This document shows, piece after piece, positions 42,428-51,540 of a stretch of DNA of 64,000 nucleotides. The DNA is from Novosphingobium sp. Lineage in GTDB: Bacteria > Pseudomonadota > Alphaproteobacteria > Sphingomonadales > Sphingomonadaceae. A program made the position numbers and the translations under genes. The notes under the pieces are model-generated. The model had not been told where the DNA came from. It made no database searches and was given only the letters and a program-made list of their open reading frames with translations. Within the stretch, counting starts at the first letter, position 1. Every line of letters begins with the position of its first letter. Location of the stretch: assembly GCF_039595395.1 (NCBI RefSeq), contig NZ_JBCNLP010000001.1, positions 1,798,001 through 1,862,000 on the forward strand, in the 5' to 3' direction.

Positions 42428-44229
42428 TGCGAGATCCGCAGGCTGGAGACCTGCTTGGCGATGTTGGTGAAGGCCGCCGAGAGGCCGGTGCCGCTGGTGG
42501 TGGCCAGCGCCTGACTGTTCGATGTGGCGCAGGACACCAGCGGAGCCGGAGCTGTGGTGGCGATGGACACCGTCCAGATGTTGATGTTGCGCGCCTTGGC
42601 CGCCGAACATTCGGCAAGGAAGCGCTGGATGTGATAGTTGGTGAGGTTGCTGAAATCACCGCCGGAGACGCGCCGGTCGTAATATTCGTTGCCATACATG
42701 CCATAGATGCGCAGGTCGGGGGCCATCGCGCCATCGGTCAGGAAAACGATCACCCGGTTGGGGGCGGTGCGTCCCGGCCAGGGGGCGGTGTCATTGGCGA
42801 AGATGCCGGTGGGTGAAATCAGCCGCGTGCCCCAGATCATCCCCGTATCGTGATAGGTGCCGCCGATGGGCTTGAAATCGGGCGCGTTGACATAGGCCGA
42901 GACCTGGGCCCGCGTCATCGTCGACAGGCGGGAGACCGGCTTGCCGCAGGTGACGTAGCCCGATGTGACAAGGCTGGGGTTGAGGATGTTGGGGTTGGGG
43001 TCGGCGAAATCCAGCAGGGTCGAGGTCGTTCCCGTGGAAGGGTTGTTGTAATAGGAAGCAGAGACATACGGCCAGTTGCTGGTCGAGGAATTGCGCAGGT
43101 AAAAGACATCGGGCCACATCGGTTTCCACTGCGTCCTGATGTCGCTGGTGGGGACCAGATCGGGGTCGAGATCGTAAGGCAGGGCGTTGATGTTGAAGCT
43201 GGTGACGCCCGGCGTGGTATAGCGTTCCTCCAGACAGCCCGCCCAGCCGCTGTTGACGCCGATCTTGGTCGGATCGGGCGTGGGCAGGCCGGTGGCGTAG
43301 ACGCTCAGATTTTCCGACACTGGCTGATAGGTATAGGCCAATGGAATGCCCAACAGGCTGAGCGAGATGCTGCGCGCGTTGTAGGTCCAGTTCGTGTTGG
43401 GGCTGCCGAGCCCGCCCACGATGTATTTGGGCGAGATATCCATCACTGCCCGCCCGGCATTCACCGTCGATGTATAGGTGACGAAGCCGTAGCGGATATG
43501 GGTCTGCGCGCTGGAGGCGGCGGTGAGCGTGTCGTAGAAGCTGAGCACCGCCGTGCGCAGCGCCGATATGCGCGATCCCGATTTTTCAGGGACATAATAG
43601 GCTGTCGATCCCGGATAGCCCGCCATGCTGTTGTTGCCGCTGGCAGAGCCGTCGAGCGGGCGCAGATAGGACACTTTGCCGGCGCTGCCCGCGTAATTGT
43701 TGCAGGTGTTGTCATCGTCGCCGGGCAGGCAGGCCATCGATCCGGTGGTGTCCAGCACGAAGATCACATCGGTATCGGGCACATCGAGCCGCGCGGCGCA
43801 GGTGGCCGTCAGCGAGACCGAGTTGATCCCCAGAATCCGCATGATGACGGTGGGCACCGTCACCTGCGCCGAGGCGGACAACTGCCCGTCCGATGTTTTC
43901 GACGGGGTGAAGGTCACGCCGGTGGTGCCGAACCAGCCGCTGCTGAAATTGTTCTTGAAAAAGCTCTGCGCCTGGGCGGTGGCGACGGCGTCCAGAATGC
44001 CGTTGAGCGTCGTGTCCGTCATCGCCCGGCGCCCGGCCAGCGCGCCCGCGTCGCAGGCCTGCTGCAGGCGGGAGTTCACCACATAGAAGCGCGCCGCATC
44101 GATTGCGCAGCCCACGAAGCAGGCCAGCACGAACATCATGCCGGCCATCATGATCATCACATTGCCCGCTCTGTCCCTGCGCAGCCGAGAAAGCAGTCCA
44201 GGGGCGCGACGGGGGGGGATGTCCGCCAT
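42424..44229 (-). CDS. TadG-like protein with von Willebrand factor A domain
   Basis: Protein of about 601 residues from ATG 44229. A TadG-type N-terminal helix (GNVMIMMAGMMFVLACFVGCAIDAARFY) anchors it. The VWA domain has the metal site DVIFVLDTTGSM near residue 155 and VIVFLTDGAMAPDLR further on. Long Gly/Ser/Tyr-rich loops are inserted. It is probably an extracytoplasmic adhesion or scaffold part of a Tad system. Other starts (44259, 44328) are possible and none has a clear ribosome site. A C8 tract follows the start codon. Confidence 0.82.
   Translation of the reverse strand: MADIPPRRAPGLLSRLRRDRAGNVMIMMAGMMFVLACFVGCAIDAARFYVVNSRLQQACDAGALAGRRAMTDTTLNGILDAVATAQAQSFFKNNFSSGWFGTTGVTFTPSKTSDGQLSASAQVTVPTVIMRILGINSVSLTATCAARLDVPDTDVIFVLDTTGSMACLPGDDDNTCNNYAGSAGKVSYLRPLDGSASGNNSMAGYPGSTAYYVPEKSGSRISALRTAVLSFYDTLTAASSAQTHIRYGFVTYTSTVNAGRAVMDISPKYIVGGLGSPNTNWTYNARSISLSLLGIPLAYTYQPVSENLSVYATGLPTPDPTKIGVNSGWAGCLEERYTTPGVTSFNINALPYDLDPDLVPTSDIRTQWKPMWPDVFYLRNSSTSNWPYVSASYYNNPSTGTTSTLLDFADPNPNILNPSLVTSGYVTCGKPVSRLSTMTRAQVSAYVNAPDFKPIGGTYHDTGMIWGTRLISPTGIFANDTAPWPGRTAPNRVIVFLTDGAMAPDLRIYGMYGNEYYDRRVSGGDFSNLTNYHIQRFLAECSAAKARNINIWTVSIATTAPAPLVSCATSNSQALATTSGTGLSAAFTNIAKQVSSLRISQ
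44211..44218. repeat. G8 homopolymer in codons 4-7 of the TadG-like gene
   Basis: Eight consecutive G on the + strand (C8 in the gene) lie ten bases after the ATG at 44229. Such tracts slip easily, in cells and in sequencing. Confidence 0.6.
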
Positions 44230-44596
44230 GGTGGGGATCGCCTCGCCTGTTACGGCCATCCTCCATGGGTGGCACCATGCTGTCATGGCATGGGCTGATT
44301 GATAGCCTGCGAGTGGGCGATTCAGCATATGTGCTTAACGATTGCGGCGCTGCGCTAACCCTCATGACGCAAGGCTGAGCAGGCCCCTCCGCAAGATGCC
44401 GGAGGGAAACGGTATCATGACACCGCCTTGGCACGGTCCCGGCGCGGCCACGGTCCGCCAAGGGTAAGCGAACATGGTGAAGATCGCCATTTCCGGCGGT
44501 TCCTTAGGGATGGCGCTTCTATGGACGAACCCTTTGAGGAACAATCCTGATTTCCGCACTTTTAGCGTGTGTCGGCTCACAGACGGGGACATGAAG
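44230..44596. other. Divergent intergenic region between pilus genes and amyA
   Basis: A 367-base gap between divergent genes, so it should hold both promoters. I see a short hairpin CCCTCCG/CGGAGGG (44385-44406) but no clear -10/-35 pair. No coding sequence is supported. Confidence 0.4.
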
Positions 44597-46084
44597 ATGA
44601 CGGCACGCACCCTGATCCAGTTCTTCCATTGGTACTATCCCGAGGGCGGCCATCTGTGGGGTGAGGCTGCCGACAAGGCTTCCGCGCTGGCCAAGATGGG
44701 GATCACCGATGTGTGGTTGCCCCCGGCCTATAAGGGAGCGTCGGGCGGGGCGTCGGTGGGCTATGACACCTATGACCTCTTCGATCTGGGCGAGTTCGAC
44801 CAGAAGGGCTCCGTCCCCACCAAATATGGCGACCGCGCCGCGCTGGAAAAGGCCACCAAAGCCCTGCGCGATGCCGGTCTGCGGGTGATCCACGATGTGG
44901 TGCTCAACCACAAGATGGGCGCCGACGAGAAGGAGCGCGTGCAGGTCCACCGCGTCAATCCCGAGGATCGCACCCAGATCGAGGAGGAGGCCTTCGAGGC
45001 CGATGCCTACACCAAATTCACCTTCCCAGGCCGGGCGGGGCAGCATTCGCAATTCGTTTGGGATGTGAAATGCTTTGCCGGGGTGGACTGCATCGAGAAC
45101 CCCGACGAGCAGGGCGTGTTCCGGCTGGTCAACGAATATGGCGACGGCGAATGGAACGAGGAAGTCGACGACGAACTCGGCAATTTCGACTATCTGATGG
45201 GCGCCGATGTCGAGTTCCGCAACCGCGCGGTCTATGAGGAGCTGAAATATTGGGGCCGCTGGCTGGCCGGGCAGCTTCCCACCGACGGTTTCCGCCTCGA
45301 TGCGGCCAAACATATTCCCGCCTGGTTCTTCCGCGACTGGGTCGGCCATATGCGCGACACCGTCGACAGCGAGCTTTTCGTGGTCGCCGAATATTGGAAG
45401 CCCGATATGGAGGCGCTGCGCCAGTATCTCGATCTGGTCGACAAGCAGTTGATGCTTTTCGATGTGGCGCTGCTTCACCATTTCCATGAGGCTTCACGCG
45501 TCGGGGGGATTACGATCTGCGCACGATCTTCGATGGTACGCTGGTTGCCGAGGAGCCCGACCATGCGGTGACTCTGGTGGGCAATCACGACACCCAGCCA
45601 CTTCAGGCGCTGGAGGCGCCGGTCGAAAGCTGGTTCCAGCCGCTGGCCTATGCGCTGGTGCTGCTGCGCGAGAGCGGCGTGCCCTGCGTGTTCTATCCCG
45701 ACCTCTATGGCGCGCGTTACACCGATAAGGGGGGGCGACGGCGAGGATCACGAGATCGTGATCGAACCCGTGCCTTGCCTGCCCCAACTGATCGAGGCCC
45801 GGCAGCGCTTCGCCCATGGCGAGCAGACCGACATCTTCGACGATGCCAACACCATCGCCTTCATCCGCCACGGCACGCAGGAGCAGCCGGGCTGCGTGGT
45901 GCTGCTGGCCAATGGTGACGAGGGCAACAAGGTGGTCGAACTCGGCCCCGACCATGCCGGAGCCGCCTTCCGTGACTTTCTCGGCCATTGCGAGGAGGAG
46001 ATGCATGCCGATGAGGAAGGTCGCGTCAACCTCAGGGTGAACGGCGGCAGCGTCAGCGTCTGGGTGCGGGCCGACGCGCTGTAA
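44597..46084 (+). pseudogene. amyA: Cytoplasmic alpha-amylase (AmyA) with two compensating frameshifts
   Basis: The sequence follows E. coli AmyA from IQFFHWYYPEGG to GGSVSVWV. GH13 residues present are DGFRLDAAKHIPAWF (nucleophile Asp), FVVAEYW (acid Glu) and VGNHDTQPLQALEAP. The frame is lost at a G6 run (45503-45508, one G short of EASRVGGDYDL) and restored at a G7 run (45729-45735, one G too many in YTDKGGDGED). The middle segment is in another frame. As written the protein would stop near 45571. Both errors are in G runs, so sequencing error or slippage is likely. ATG 44597 fits AmyA and has GGGG eight bases upstream. Confidence 0.88.
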
Positions 46085-46170
46085 CCCAGGCGTCTTTTCC
46101 CTGCGGAACTCTGGCAGCGACGGCCTGTTCCTGAAGGCGTGCCGCGCGGTCAGGAAAAGGAGTGAGCGTT

Positions 46171-47298
46171 ATGGCTGACCATCCCTTCGACCAACTGCTG
46201 CTGGTGCCCGATGACATCGACCTGACGCGCTCGCCGCTGGCCGGGCATCTGGGGGCGGAAACCTATGTGCTGGGCGCCTTCAATCCGGGGCTGACGCGGC
46301 TGCCCAATGGCAATCTGCTGATGATGGTGCGCGTGGCCGAGGCGCTGCGCGAGCCGATCCATGACGGCCATGTCCATGCCATCCGCTGGGATGAGGGGCG
46401 TTATGTGCTGGACGCCTGGCCGCTGGAGCATGCCGACACCGCCGATCCGCGCAAATTCATGCTGCTGGGCGGCGGCTGGAAGATCATGGCGCTGACCTCG
46501 CTGTCATGGCTGTTGCCGGTGGAGCTGAGCCCTGATGGCACGCGGCGCGTCGCGATCCATTATGACAAGGCCATCGCGCCGCAAAACAGCCTGCAATGCT
46601 ATGGCGTGGAGGATGCGCGGATCAGCAAGGTGGGGGAGCGCTGGCTGATGACCACCTGCTCGGTCAGTCCCGAGCGGCATTCGACGACGCTTTATACCTC
46701 AGGCAACGGGCTGGACTGGGTCTTCGCCGATATCGTGCTGGACCATCAGAACAAGGATATGCTGATCTTTGAAGGGCTGATCGGTGGGCAGTACTGGGCT
46801 CAGACGCGACCCTTGGGGGATCTCTATTTCGCCTATCCGCCGGGCAGTGAGTGGCGGGCGGGTCCCTCGATCAATCTCGCGACCTCGCCTGATGCGTTGC
46901 ACTGGAAGCCGCATCGGCAGCCCGGCATTCGCCCTCACGCGGGTACGGTGGCCACCGCGCGCATGGGGGGCGGGGCGCCGCCGATCCTCACCGATGAGGG
47001 GTGGCTCACCTTGTGGCATGGCGTCGAGCCCAAGGAGATCGTGGGCATCTATCGCACCTATTGGTCGCTGCTGGACAGGGATGACCCCGGCGTGGTGCTG
47101 CGCAGCGGCGAGGGGCCTCTGCTGGAGGCCGACCCCGAGCTTCTGCGGCCCATCGAGCATCAGATCTATCTGCGCGATGTGGTGTTCACCACGGGGATCG
47201 TCGATCAGGGGGATCGCTTTGTGGTGGCCTCGGGCGAAGGCGATCTGGCGTGCCGGATCACCCATGTGCTCAAGGCGGATCTTCGCCTAGAGCCGTGA
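46171..47298 (+). CDS. Glycoside hydrolase family 130-like protein
   Basis: Protein of 375 residues built as a beta-propeller-like set of repeats: FNPGLTRLPNGNLLMMVRV, YGVEDARISKVGERWLMT, NKDMLIFEGLIGGQYW and GGGAPPILTDEGWLTLWHGVE. These match the GH130 family of mannoside phosphorylases and beta-mannosidases. The YGVEDAR block carries the Asp expected to act as acid. Substrate is unknown. AAGGAG stands eight bases before ATG 46171. It lies downstream of amyA and its 3' end overlaps the convergent acyltransferase gene by 12 bases. Confidence 0.82.
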   Translation: MADHPFDQLLLVPDDIDLTRSPLAGHLGAETYVLGAFNPGLTRLPNGNLLMMVRVAEALREPIHDGHVHAIRWDEGRYVLDAWPLEHADTADPRKFMLLGGGWKIMALTSLSWLLPVELSPDGTRRVAIHYDKAIAPQNSLQCYGVEDARISKVGERWLMTTCSVSPERHSTTLYTSGNGLDWVFADIVLDHQNKDMLIFEGLIGGQYWAQTRPLGDLYFAYPPGSEWRAGPSINLATSPDALHWKPHRQPGIRPHAGTVATARMGGGAPPILTDEGWLTLWHGVEPKEIVGIYRTYWSLLDRDDPGVVLRSGEGPLLEADPELLRPIEHQIYLRDVVFTTGIVDQGDRFVVASGEGDLACRITHVLKADLRLEP

Positions 47299-48525
47299 TG
47301 CGTGGAGGCGCCCGCCGCTCAGCAATCTGGTCGCTTTGGGCGCCGCGCGCATCATCAGGTTGCCCAGACCCACCGTGGCGGCCAGCACCATAAAGGGCTG
47401 GCCGATCAGGAACAGCGGATAGGCCGGCGAGCCGATGGGCCCAAAGATATGGTCACCGATCAGCGGTCCCAGCAGCCAGATCATGATCAGATGGGCGCAG
47501 AACATCAGGAACATGTAGGGCTCGATCCTGAGCAGCGGCGCGGCCACCCGGCTGGCCGCGAGCCGCCAGGCGATGGCCCAGAAGAAGATCGCCGTGGCAC
47601 AGCGCATCGCCAGATCGATCGACGCCAGCATCAGCGGATCGTTGTAGCCGCGATCCACGCCCACCACCTCCAGCCAGACCTTTGCGGTCGCGATCACGGC
47701 ATAGGGTGCCCCCACCAGCACCAGCGGGCGTGAAGCCATCCACGCCGCCAGATGATGGCGCCGCGCCAGCAGGCCAGCGATGAAGAACAGCAGGATAGAG
47801 GGGCGCTGCAGCAGCACCGGAACCGGGTTCACCGGCACCAGCGACCATGCGAGCGCGCCCAGCGCCACAGCGATCAGCACCCGGCTGGGCAGGCGCACCA
47901 GCAGCGGCACCGCCAGCATGCAGACGAACAGATCGTGCAGGAAGGGGATCTGCACGTTGATATCGTTGGGCGTGACCAGGCAGAACAGCTCGTCGATGGT
48001 CCACCACAGCGTGTCCGGGCGCGGGGCGTAGATCAGCCCCAGATAGGCTGCCCCCGACACGAAGAAGATGGCCAGCGCGTTCCACAGCACCATCGGCAGC
48101 AGGATCGTGCGCGCCTTGCCCTTCAGAAAGACCTGCCAGCCGCGTTTCGCGAAAGACGGCCCCACCAGCCAGCCCGAGATCATGGACAGCAGCGGCACCG
48201 AACTGCGCGCCATCAGGTCGATCAGCGCCCAGCGCATCAGCCCCTGCGAGGTGTCGTTGAACAGTTGCAGATCCTGCCCGTTGCGCCCCGTCCAGGCATG
48301 GACATAGACGATGCCCATGATGCAGATCACCCGCGCGATGCCGATTGCCCGCGACAGGCGCGTCTTTTCATCGAGCGGGGCGGTCTCGTGGGCAAGGGCG
48401 GTCTGGGTGGGGGACGCCGTGCGGGCCAGAGCGCGGGCAGATGTCGTCGTCGCTGGCTTCACACTGTCCCGCCTGTTGTCGCGCTTCGGCCAGGCCGCGT
48501 CCTGTTCAGACAATTCCATGCGCAT
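47287..48525 (-). CDS. Acyltransferase 3 family membrane protein (OafA/YrhL type)
   Basis: Protein of 412 residues with a hydrophilic N-terminal 55 residues and about ten membrane helices. The first helix carries GIARVICIMGIVYVHAW with the family's conserved His. Then SSVPLLSMISGWLV and FIAGLLARRHHLAAWM follow. Such enzymes O-acylate exported or cell-envelope carbohydrates. Its proximity to amyA and GH130 genes suggests a glycan link but not a specific substrate. Confidence 0.83.
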   Translation of the reverse strand: MRMELSEQDAAWPKRDNRRDSVKPATTTSARALARTASPTQTALAHETAPLDEKTRLSRAIGIARVICIMGIVYVHAWTGRNGQDLQLFNDTSQGLMRWALIDLMARSSVPLLSMISGWLVGPSFAKRGWQVFLKGKARTILLPMVLWNALAIFFVSGAAYLGLIYAPRPDTLWWTIDELFCLVTPNDINVQIPFLHDLFVCMLAVPLLVRLPSRVLIAVALGALAWSLVPVNPVPVLLQRPSILLFFIAGLLARRHHLAAWMASRPLVLVGAPYAVIATAKVWLEVVGVDRGYNDPLMLASIDLAMRCATAIFFWAIAWRLAASRVAAPLLRIEPYMFLMFCAHLIMIWLLGPLIGDHIFGPIGSPAYPLFLIGQPFMVLAATVGLGNLMMRAAPKATRLLSGGRLHASRL

Positions 48526-48633
48526 CTTGTCATCCTGCCGCTGTTAGGCAGAATTGCAAAGCTGCCAAGCGGCGAAAGGTTGCGCGAGAGGCCTTCCGCG
48601 ACCAGACGGGCCAGCGGCGGGGCAGGCCGGCGG

Positions 48634-49209
48634 TTACCCCATGCCTTGCCCGGGCTTGTCACGGCAGGGGCAGGTCAGCGCATGGTCGTTCACCAGCCCC
48701 GCCGCCTGCATGAAGGCATGGACGGTGACCGCGCCGACAAATTTGAACCCCTTGGCTTTCAAGGCCTTGGACAGGGCCAGCGAGGCAGGCGTGCTGGCCA
48801 GCACCACCTGCCCATCGCCCATCCGGGGCTTGCCGTCCACGAAGCTCCAGATCCAGGCGGAGAAATCCTCGCCCGCATCGCGCATGGCCAGAAAGGCGCG
48901 GGCATTGGTGATGGTGGCCTCGATCTTGGCGCGGGCGCGGATGATGCCTTCGTCCTGCATCAGCCTTTCGACATCCTCGGCGCCATAGAGGGCGATGACC
49001 GCAGGATCGAACCCCTCGAAGGCGCGGCGAAACCCTTCGCGCCGGTGCAGGATGGTGCGCCATGACAGGCCCGCCTGAAATCCCTCCAGAAGCAGCATTT
49101 CCCACAGGTCACGCGGGTCATGCATGGGCACGCCCCATTCTTGATCGTGATAGGCCTCCATCAGCGGATCGCCCTGCGCCCAACCGCAGCGTTGAAGGGC
49201 ATCTGCCAT
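48634..49209 (-). CDS. tag: DNA-3-methyladenine glycosylase I
   Basis: Protein of 191 residues with family blocks RCGWAQGDPLMEAYHDQEWG, LFEMLLLEGFQAGLSW-like helix and VTVHAFMQAAGLVNDH. Zinc-binding Cys and His residues appear at both ends (RCGW, YHDQEWG, NDHALTCPC). It removes 3-methyladenine from DNA. Monocistronic, divergent from tkt. Confidence 0.93.
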   Translation of the reverse strand: MADALQRCGWAQGDPLMEAYHDQEWGVPMHDPRDLWEMLLLEGFQAGLSWRTILHRREGFRRAFEGFDPAVIALYGAEDVERLMQDEGIIRARAKIEATITNARAFLAMRDAGEDFSAWIWSFVDGKPRMGDGQVVLASTPASLALSKALKAKGFKFVGAVTVHAFMQAAGLVNDHALTCPCRDKPGQGMG

Positions 49210-49422
49210 CGGAAAACCATCCTTTTTGTTCGCAATATGTTCTTAATCTAGCATCGTATCGCCACAGGGGAAGGGGCAAAATCACAGCCCGCGCGCCAAG
49301 GCCTTCATCCTGCCGCAAAATCCGCAAGGAAGGGCCGATGACACAGGACTTTAGCCTTGGTCTCAGGACCCAAGTCGCGATCCCTTCGTTACGGGGATAA
49401 GCTTAGGAAGGATGCACTTCGC

Positions 49423-51540
49423 ATGACCGACACGCTCGCCCCCAAGACATCTGTCGGCACCACGCTGACCCCTTACGCCCCGCATGTGCGGGAAGACAGT
49501 TCGGTCGAGCGTCTTGCCATCGATACGATCCGCACGCTGGCGATGGACGCCGTGCAAAAGGCCAATTCAGGCCATCCCGGCACGCCCATGGCGCTGGCGC
49601 CTGTCGCCCATACGCTGTGGAGTCGCTATCTGCGCTATGATCCTGCCACGCCGGACTGGCCGAACCGGGACCGTTTCGTGCTCTCCTGCGGGCATGCCTC
49701 GATGCTGCTTTATGGGCTGCTGCATCTGGCGGGCGTTGAGGAAATCGACGCCGAAGGGCGCAAGACCGGCGCGCCTGCCGTCAGCCTCGACGATATCAAA
49801 CAGTTCCGGCAGTTGGACTCCAAGACGCCCGGCCATCCCGAATACCGCATGACCACCGGCGTGGAGACCACCACCGGGCCTTTGGGGCAGGGCTGCGGCA
49901 ATTCGGTCGGCATGGCGATCGCCGCGCGCTGGCTGGGTGCCACCTTCAACCGCGACGGCTTCGATCTGTTCGATCATGACGTTTATGTGCTGTGTTCGGA
50001 CGGCGATCTGATGGAGGGTGTGGCCAGCGAGGCGGCCTCCATCGCCGGGCATCTGAAGCTGCCCAACCTCTGCTGGATCTATGACAGCAACCATATCACC
50101 ATCGAGGGCGAGACCGATCTGGCCTTCGATGAGGATGTGGCCAAGCGCTTCGAGGCCTATGGCTGGCAGACCGTGACCGTCGAGGATGCCGAGGATGTGG
50201 CCGCCTTCGCCAAGGCTCTGGATGTCTTCAAGGCGACGCAGGACAAGCCCGCGCTGATCGTGGTGAAATCGGTGATCGGCATCGGCTTCCCCACCCGCGC
50301 GGGCACGCACAAGGCCCATAGCGATGCCCCCGGCGAGGAAGAGATTCGCGGCGCCAAGAACAGCTACGGCTGGCCCGAGGATGCGCAGTTCCTTGTGCCG
50401 GAAGAGGCCAAGGCGGAATTCTCAAAAGCCGTTACCGGGCGCGGCAAGCCTCTGCGGGAGGAATGGGAGGCCACCTTCACCCGCTATCGCGAGGCCCATC
50501 CCGATCTGGCCGAAGCGGTTCAGGCCTTGCGCCAAGGCAAGCTGCCCGATGGCTGGCAGGAAGCCCTGCCGATCTTCGAGCCCGACGCCAAGGGCATCGC
50601 CAGCCGCGAGGCCAGTGGCAAGGTGATCAATGCCATCGCCGCCAAGGCGCCATGGCTGGTGGGCGGCGCGGCGGACCTTTCGCCCTCGACCAAGACCGAT
50701 GTGAAGGGCGCGCCCTCGCTGGAGGCCAGCACCCCCGGCGGCCGCAACATGCATTTCGGCATTCGTGAGCATGCGATGGGCTCCATCGCCAATGGCATGG
50801 CGCTCAGCTATCTGCGGCCCTACACCGGCACCTTCATGGTCTTTTCCGACTATATGCGCCCGCCGATCCGTCTGGCGGCGATCATGGAACTGCCGGTGAT
50901 CTTCGTCTTCACCCATGATTCCATCGGCGTGGGCGAGGATGGCCCCACCCACCAGCCCATCGAGCATCTGGCCGCCCTGCGCGCCATTCCGGGGCTCGAT
51001 ACGATCCGCCCCGGTGACGCCAATGAGGCGGCGGTGGCCTGGAAGGTGGCGCTGACCCACACCCATGAACCGACAGCGCTGATCTTCTCGCGTCAGGCGA
51101 TCCCGACGCTGGATCGCGGCCAATATGCTTCGGCTGATGGCCTCGAAAAGGGCGGCTATGTTCTGGCCGACAGCGATGGCGAGCCCGAGATCATCCTGAT
51201 CGGTACCGGTTCGGAACTGCCGCTGGTGGTGGCCGCGCATGAAAGGCTGAAGGGTGAGGGCGTGAAATCCCGCGTCGTCTCGCTGCCAAGCTGGTATCTC
51301 TTTGAAAAGCAGGACCGCGCCTATCGTGACAGCGTGTTCCCGCCCCATATCCGAGCGCGCCTCGCTGTGGAGCAGGGCGGCGCTCTGGGCTGGGACCGTT
51401 ATGTCGGCTCTGATGGCGCCACCATCACCATGTCGAGTTTCGGCGCCTCTGCTCCCCTGGCCAAGCTTCAGGAGAAGTTCGGCTTTACCCTCGACAATGT
51501 CTGCAAAGTCGCCCGCGACGTGATGGAGAATGCCCGATGA
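49423..51540 (+). CDS. tkt: Transketolase
   Basis: Protein of 705 residues. The thiamine-diphosphate site is CSDGDLMEGVASEAASIAGHL with ...YDSNHITIEG, and the pyrimidine-binding Glu and His residues are in GIREHAMG and THDSIGVGEDGPTHQPIEHL. An N-terminal extension of about 25 residues precedes LAIDTIRTLAMDAVQKANSGHPG. It interconverts C5, C4 and C3 sugar phosphates. It opens a pentose phosphate operon and its stop overlaps the next start (ATGA). AGGAAGGA stands ten bases before ATG 49423. Confidence 0.96.
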   Translation: MTDTLAPKTSVGTTLTPYAPHVREDSSVERLAIDTIRTLAMDAVQKANSGHPGTPMALAPVAHTLWSRYLRYDPATPDWPNRDRFVLSCGHASMLLYGLLHLAGVEEIDAEGRKTGAPAVSLDDIKQFRQLDSKTPGHPEYRMTTGVETTTGPLGQGCGNSVGMAIAARWLGATFNRDGFDLFDHDVYVLCSDGDLMEGVASEAASIAGHLKLPNLCWIYDSNHITIEGETDLAFDEDVAKRFEAYGWQTVTVEDAEDVAAFAKALDVFKATQDKPALIVVKSVIGIGFPTRAGTHKAHSDAPGEEEIRGAKNSYGWPEDAQFLVPEEAKAEFSKAVTGRGKPLREEWEATFTRYREAHPDLAEAVQALRQGKLPDGWQEALPIFEPDAKGIASREASGKVINAIAAKAPWLVGGAADLSPSTKTDVKGAPSLEASTPGGRNMHFGIREHAMGSIANGMALSYLRPYTGTFMVFSDYMRPPIRLAAIMELPVIFVFTHDSIGVGEDGPTHQPIEHLAALRAIPGLDTIRPGDANEAAVAWKVALTHTHEPTALIFSRQAIPTLDRGQYASADGLEKGGYVLADSDGEPEIILIGTGSELPLVVAAHERLKGEGVKSRVVSLPSWYLFEKQDRAYRDSVFPPHIRARLAVEQGGALGWDRYVGSDGATITMSSFGASAPLAKLQEKFGFTLDNVCKVARDVMENAR

